In this document: positions 61,185 through 64,000 of the stretch, one piece after another | How positions within the stretch are numbered: position 1 is the first letter of the stretch | How the letters are laid out: every line of letters starts with the position of its first letter | Source of the DNA: DATLNM01 sp035536775 | Lineage (GTDB): Bacteria; Actinomycetota; CADDZG01; WHSQ01 | Reading direction: 5' to 3' | NCBI GenBank assembly: GCA_035536775.1 | Contig: DATLNM010000052.1 | Coordinates: forward strand, 15,176-79,175 | DNA: 64,000 nucleotides | Made by a program: the position numbers and the translations under genes | The notes under the pieces: generated by a model | Databases searched by the model: none | What the model saw: only the letters and a program-made list of their open reading frames with translations | Told to the model about the DNA's origin: nothing

Positions 61185-61190
61185 TAGGAT
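61185..61190 (+). promoter_or_regulatory. Candidate -10 element (TAGGAT) of a leaderless transcript
   Basis: TAGGAT fits TANNNT and ends 6 bases before GTG 61197. No ribosome site precedes this GTG, which supports leaderless translation of the dehydrogenase. Confidence 0.35.
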
Positions 61191-61196
61191 TCGGGC

Positions 61197-62525
61197 GTGA
61201 CCCATCCTTCAGGCGCGCCATCGGCGTCGTGGACCGAGCTGATCGCCCGTTTCCGATCACGAGATGCCACCGTCGCAGTGGTCGGTCTGGGCTATGTCGG
61301 CCTTCCGGTCGCCTTGGGGTTCGCCCGCGAGGGCTTCGCCGTCCTGGGGGTTGACGCAGACCCGAAGCGCGTCGAGGCCATCCGTTCCGGCACGTCCTAC
61401 CTCCGAGACGTCTCCGACGACGAGCTCGCGGAGGCGCTTGCCGCGGCCCGCTTCCAGGTCGACACCTCGTACGAGGCGATGTCGGGTGCCGACGCGATCC
61501 TCATCTGCGTGCCGACCCCTCTGTTCGAGGGCACGCCGGATCTGACCCCTATCAAGAGCGCAGGCGAAGCGCTTGGTGAGGTTCTCACCAAAGGCACTCT
61601 GGTCGTGCTCGAGAGCACCACCTATCCAGGCACCACAGAAGAGATCCTCATGCCGCTTCTCGGCGCGCACGGGCTCGAGGCCGGGACCGATTTCCTTCTG
61701 GCCTTCTCCCCTGAACGGATCGATCCTGGGAACGACAACTTCTCTTTCACCGATATCCCGAAGATCGTCGGAGGTATCGACGCGCTCTCGACCGAGGCTG
61801 CAGAGGCCCTCTACTCGCAGGTCGTGCCGAAGGTGGTCAAGGTGCCCGGCACCCGTGAGGCGGAGATGTCGAAGCTCATCGAGAACACCTTTCGTCACGT
61901 CAACATCGCACTCGTCAACGAGCTGGCGGTGTACGCCCACGACCTCGGGATCGACATATGGGAGTCCATCGGGGCTGCCGCAACCAAGCCGTTCGGCTTC
62001 ATGCCGTTCTGGCCTGGACCGGGCTGGGGCGGGCACTGCATCCCCTTGGACCCGGCGTATCTATCGTGGCGCGTCCGGAAGGATCGCGCGCATGAGATCC
62101 GCTTCGTCGAGCTCGCGCACATGGTCAACGCGGAGATGCCGCGCCACGTCGTCGAGAGGGTGTCGCTCCTGTTGAACGACATGGGCAAGGCCGTGAAGGG
62201 AGCGAAGGTGCTCGGCGTCGGTGTCGCGTACAAGGGGGGTACGGAGGATCGCCGAGGTTCACCCGGTCTCATCGTGTTGTCGGAGCTTCGGAAACGAGGT
62301 GCCGATGTCTCTTACCTAGATCCGCTCGTTCCCGAAGCGATCATCGCCGGCGAGAACCAGCACTCGATCGTCGCTGATCCCGACACGATCGCCGCTCAAG
62401 ACCTCCTCGTGGTCCTCGCTCCTCAGATAGAGGTGCCATGGGAAGCGCTCGAACGTTCTGCCCGGATGATCCTCGATTGCTGCAACGCTTATGGACGAAC
62501 GGGCGGCAAGATCGTCCGGCTCTAG
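61197..62525 (+). CDS. Nucleotide sugar dehydrogenase (UDP-N-acetylhexosamine 6-dehydrogenase type)
   Basis: 442 residues from GTG 61197. NAD-binding motif VAVVGLGYVGLPVALGFA; the active-site Cys281 lies in WGGHCIPLDPAYLSW, the pattern of UDP-GlcNAc/UDP-ManNAc dehydrogenases (WbpA/WecC group) and not of UDP-glucose dehydrogenase. LIENTFRHVNIALVNELA and GVAYKGGTEDRRGSP are further marks. It oxidises the C6 hydroxyl of a UDP-sugar to a uronic acid in two NAD-dependent steps. The product probably enters surface polysaccharide. Convergent with the sulfolipid-type gene, sharing 4 bases at the ends. Confidence 0.9.
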   Translation: MTHPSGAPSASWTELIARFRSRDATVAVVGLGYVGLPVALGFAREGFAVLGVDADPKRVEAIRSGTSYLRDVSDDELAEALAAARFQVDTSYEAMSGADAILICVPTPLFEGTPDLTPIKSAGEALGEVLTKGTLVVLESTTYPGTTEEILMPLLGAHGLEAGTDFLLAFSPERIDPGNDNFSFTDIPKIVGGIDALSTEAAEALYSQVVPKVVKVPGTREAEMSKLIENTFRHVNIALVNELAVYAHDLGIDIWESIGAAATKPFGFMPFWPGPGWGGHCIPLDPAYLSWRVRKDRAHEIRFVELAHMVNAEMPRHVVERVSLLLNDMGKAVKGAKVLGVGVAYKGGTEDRRGSPGLIVLSELRKRGADVSYLDPLVPEAIIAGENQHSIVADPDTIAAQDLLVVLAPQIEVPWEALERSARMILDCCNAYGRTGGKIVRL

Positions 62526-63676
62526 CGAGGGTCCCATCTCGTGCGCGGCTCGATCGCGCTGAGAGAGATCCTGTCCTTATATTCCTCGATCGTCTTGAGC
62601 AGATGGACCACGACGTCTTCCGTCAGTAGGTGCGGCTTCAATCCGAGATCCAGAAGCTTCGTGTGAGTTGCGTTGTAGTAGTGCTTCTCCGCTTCGATAC
62701 GGGGATCGTCTATGTGCGAGATCTCGACGTTTAGGCCGATCGTCACGCCCGCCTCTCGTACGCCCACCGCGAGGTCCTCGACGGAGAATTGCTCTGTGAA
62801 TTGGTTGAAAACCCTGTACTCACCGGCGTCCGCCGGGTTCTCGATCGCGAGGCGGACGCACTCCATCGTGTCGATGATGTTGAGGAAGCCACGCGTCTGA
62901 CCGCCTGCCCCGTACACGGTGAGGGGGTGGCCGATCACAGCCTGGACACAGAAACGGTTGAGGACGGTTCCAAAGACCTCGTCGTAGTCGAAGCGCGTCG
63001 CCAGACGCTTGTCGAGGTCGGTCGCCTCGGTCCGGATCCCATAGACGACGCCTTGATTGAGGTCGGTGGCTCGGATCCCCCAGATACGACACGCGAAGTG
63101 GATGTTGTGACTGTCGTGAACCTTGGTGAGGTGGTACATGGATCCGGGCATCTTTGGGAACGGAAGCGTGTCCTTGCGCCCGTTGTGATCGATCTCGATG
63201 AACCCTTCCTCGATGTCGATGTTTGGGGTCCCGTACTCGCCCATCGTGCCGAGCTTCACCAGGTGCGCATCGGGCGCGAGGTCCCTGAGAGCAAAGAGGA
63301 CATTGAGCGTTCCCTCGACGTTGTTGCGCTGCGTCATCACCGCATGGTGGCGGTCGATCATCGAGTACGGCGCGCTCGGCTGCTCCCCGTAATGGATCAC
63401 CGCATCCGGCTGGACCGAAGCGATGACGTGGTTGACGAACTCGGGGTTGGTCAGATCACCGATGAACGCGTCGATCCGGCGTCCACTTATCTCCTCCCAC
63501 GCGCTCAAGCGATCCGGCAATGTCCGGATGGGAGTGAGAGAGCCGCCGCCCACCTCGTGAGCCATCGACCGTCTGAGGAAGTTGTCGACGACGGAAACCT
63601 CGTGGTCGCGTTCCGAGAGATGCATAGCCGTCGGCCATCCGAGATAGCCGTCGCCACCGAGTACCAGGATCCTCAT
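62522..63676 (-). CDS. sqdB: UDP-sulfoquinovose synthase (SQD1/SqdB family)
   Basis: 384 residues from ATG 63676. Extended SDR with GGDGYLGWPTAMHLSERDHE, the SQD1-specific VDNFLRR, HYGEQPSAPYSMIDR and RNNVEGTLNVLFA, and the catalytic set Thr144 (LGTMGEYG), Tyr181 and Lys185 (YHLTK). FACRIWGIRATDLNQGVVYG is also characteristic. SQD1 makes UDP-sulfoquinovose from UDP-glucose and sulfite for the sulfolipid SQDG, or for sulfonated glycans in some organisms. The glycosyltransferase partner is not in the window. The gene is divergent from the next epimerase. Confidence 0.9.
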   Translation of the reverse strand: MRILVLGGDGYLGWPTAMHLSERDHEVSVVDNFLRRSMAHEVGGGSLTPIRTLPDRLSAWEEISGRRIDAFIGDLTNPEFVNHVIASVQPDAVIHYGEQPSAPYSMIDRHHAVMTQRNNVEGTLNVLFALRDLAPDAHLVKLGTMGEYGTPNIDIEEGFIEIDHNGRKDTLPFPKMPGSMYHLTKVHDSHNIHFACRIWGIRATDLNQGVVYGIRTEATDLDKRLATRFDYDEVFGTVLNRFCVQAVIGHPLTVYGAGGQTRGFLNIIDTMECVRLAIENPADAGEYRVFNQFTEQFSVEDLAVGVREAGVTIGLNVEISHIDDPRIEAEKHYYNATHTKLLDLGLKPHLLTEDVVVHLLKTIEEYKDRISLSAIEPRTRWDPR

Positions 63677-63695
63677 CGCTGCAAGATAACGTGGA
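63677..63695. promoter_or_regulatory. Overlapping divergent promoters between sqdB and the epimerase gene
   Basis: The 19-base gap holds TATCTT on the minus strand (63688-63683), six bases from the sqdB ATG, and TAACGT on the plus strand (63687-63692), three bases from GTG 63696. Both fit TANNNT and overlap, so the two transcripts may compete and at least sqdB may be leaderless. Confidence 0.35.
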
Positions 63696-64000
63696 GTGGC
63701 ACGGGCGATCGAAGGAAATGACGGGGAGGACTGTCCAATCGGCTCCTATTGGCATGACCGGCGCGTCGCCGTCGCAGGCGGGTCGGGCTTCATAGGCTCG
63801 TACGTAGTCGACGAGCTCCTCGGGGCAGGCGCCGACGTCACCATTGCCGACATCGCCCCACCTCATGGCTCGGCCGCGTCGGTGCGTTATCTCGAGGTGG
63901 ATCTACGGCAGCTCGATCCCTGCGTAGCCGCGCTGAGGGACGTCGACGTAGTCCTGAACCTCGCAGGCAAGATCCACGGTGTCGGGCACAGCAACTCCCA
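63696..64000 (+). CDS. NAD-dependent epimerase/dehydratase family protein (partial, runs off right edge)
   Basis: The frame is open from GTG 63696 to the edge (101 full codons). The Rossmann motif VAVAGGSGFIGSYVVDELL starts at about residue 23, followed by ADVTIADIAPP and VDVVLNLAGKIHGVGHSN, where the Asp and the later AGK segment fit extended SDR sugar epimerases. The first 22 residues are poorly conserved, and a later start is possible. It is likely part of the same sugar-nucleotide or glycolipid locus as the two preceding genes. Confidence 0.75.
   Translation, partial: MARAIEGNDGEDCPIGSYWHDRRVAVAGGSGFIGSYVVDELLGAGADVTIADIAPPHGSAASVRYLEVDLRQLDPCVAALRDVDVVLNLAGKIHGVGHSNS

Noticed and set aside
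1..64000. CRISPR arrays, insertion sequences, phage genes or rRNA
   Set aside because: No regularly spaced direct repeats, transposase, integrase or rRNA segments were seen on either strand.

Overview
The window reads as a GC-rich bacterial chromosome, most likely from an uncultured or poorly described member of the Actinomycetota. The grounds are the order ctaC-ctaD-ctaE-ctaF with a fused cytochrome c, the adjacent ctaA/ctaB heme A genes, a polyprenyl diphosphate synthase and a geranylgeranyl-reductase-type flavoprotein immediately ahead of nuoA-N, a second nuo cluster lacking E, F and G (an arrangement I recall from Streptomyces), a TGTGA-N6-TCACA operator, frequent GTG/TTG starts and several probable leaderless promoters. 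The class cannot be fixed by eye.

Layout. (1) 1-4446, minus strand: cytochrome c maturation genes tlpA/ccmG-like, ccmE, ccmF and ccmH, then a secreted protein cut by the left edge. (2) 4470-9868, plus strand: a caa3-type cytochrome c oxidase operon (ctaC, ctaD, ctaE, ctaF, ctaG) ending with a membrane-bound cupredoxin. (3) 13004-9921, minus strand: heme A synthesis (ctaA, ctaB), a polytopic membrane protein and a TfoX-N-like protein. (4) 13036-16424: a Trx-fold lipoprotein, a small lipoprotein, a prenyl diphosphate synthase and a second cupredoxin with a long cytoplasmic N-terminal arm. (5) 16557-33073: a GGR-family flavoprotein and a complete 14-gene complex I operon (nuoA-N). (6) 33202-43942: a second complex I cluster with 11 genes (A, B, C, D, H, I, J, K, L, M, N) and no NADH-oxidising module. 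(7) 44248-51732: an envelope operon (VWA protein, FtsH with an enlarged external domain, M23 peptidase, type IV pilin-like protein, coiled-coil membrane protein) closed by a strong terminator. (8) 57390-51793, minus strand: a secreted 1865-residue multidomain protein. (9) tRNA-Tyr and four small or secreted genes. (10) 60913-64000: a short gene, a nucleotide-sugar dehydrogenase, an SQD1-type UDP-sulfoquinovose synthase and an epimerase cut by the right edge.

Together regions 1-6 form most of an aerobic respiratory chain: NADH and an unknown donor enter through two complex I forms, menaquinone-like quinone is probably built and saturated by the prenyl synthase and GGR protein, and electrons leave through caa3 oxidase, with heme A synthesis, cytochrome c assembly and copper proteins alongside. 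The bc complex and ccmABCD are not in the window.

The most unusual signals are: a short module shared by the C-terminal end of the second NuoI and the cytoplasmic N-terminus of a cupredoxin; a family of palindromic repeats starting AGCGATCGYC, sitting at or just after stop codons of nuo genes and, in one case, forming the tail of NuoM; a Trp in place of the quinone-site Tyr in the second NuoD; a Cys-type CcmE coexisting with an atypical CcmH; and a perfect CRP/GlxR-like operator before the GGR-nuo operon.
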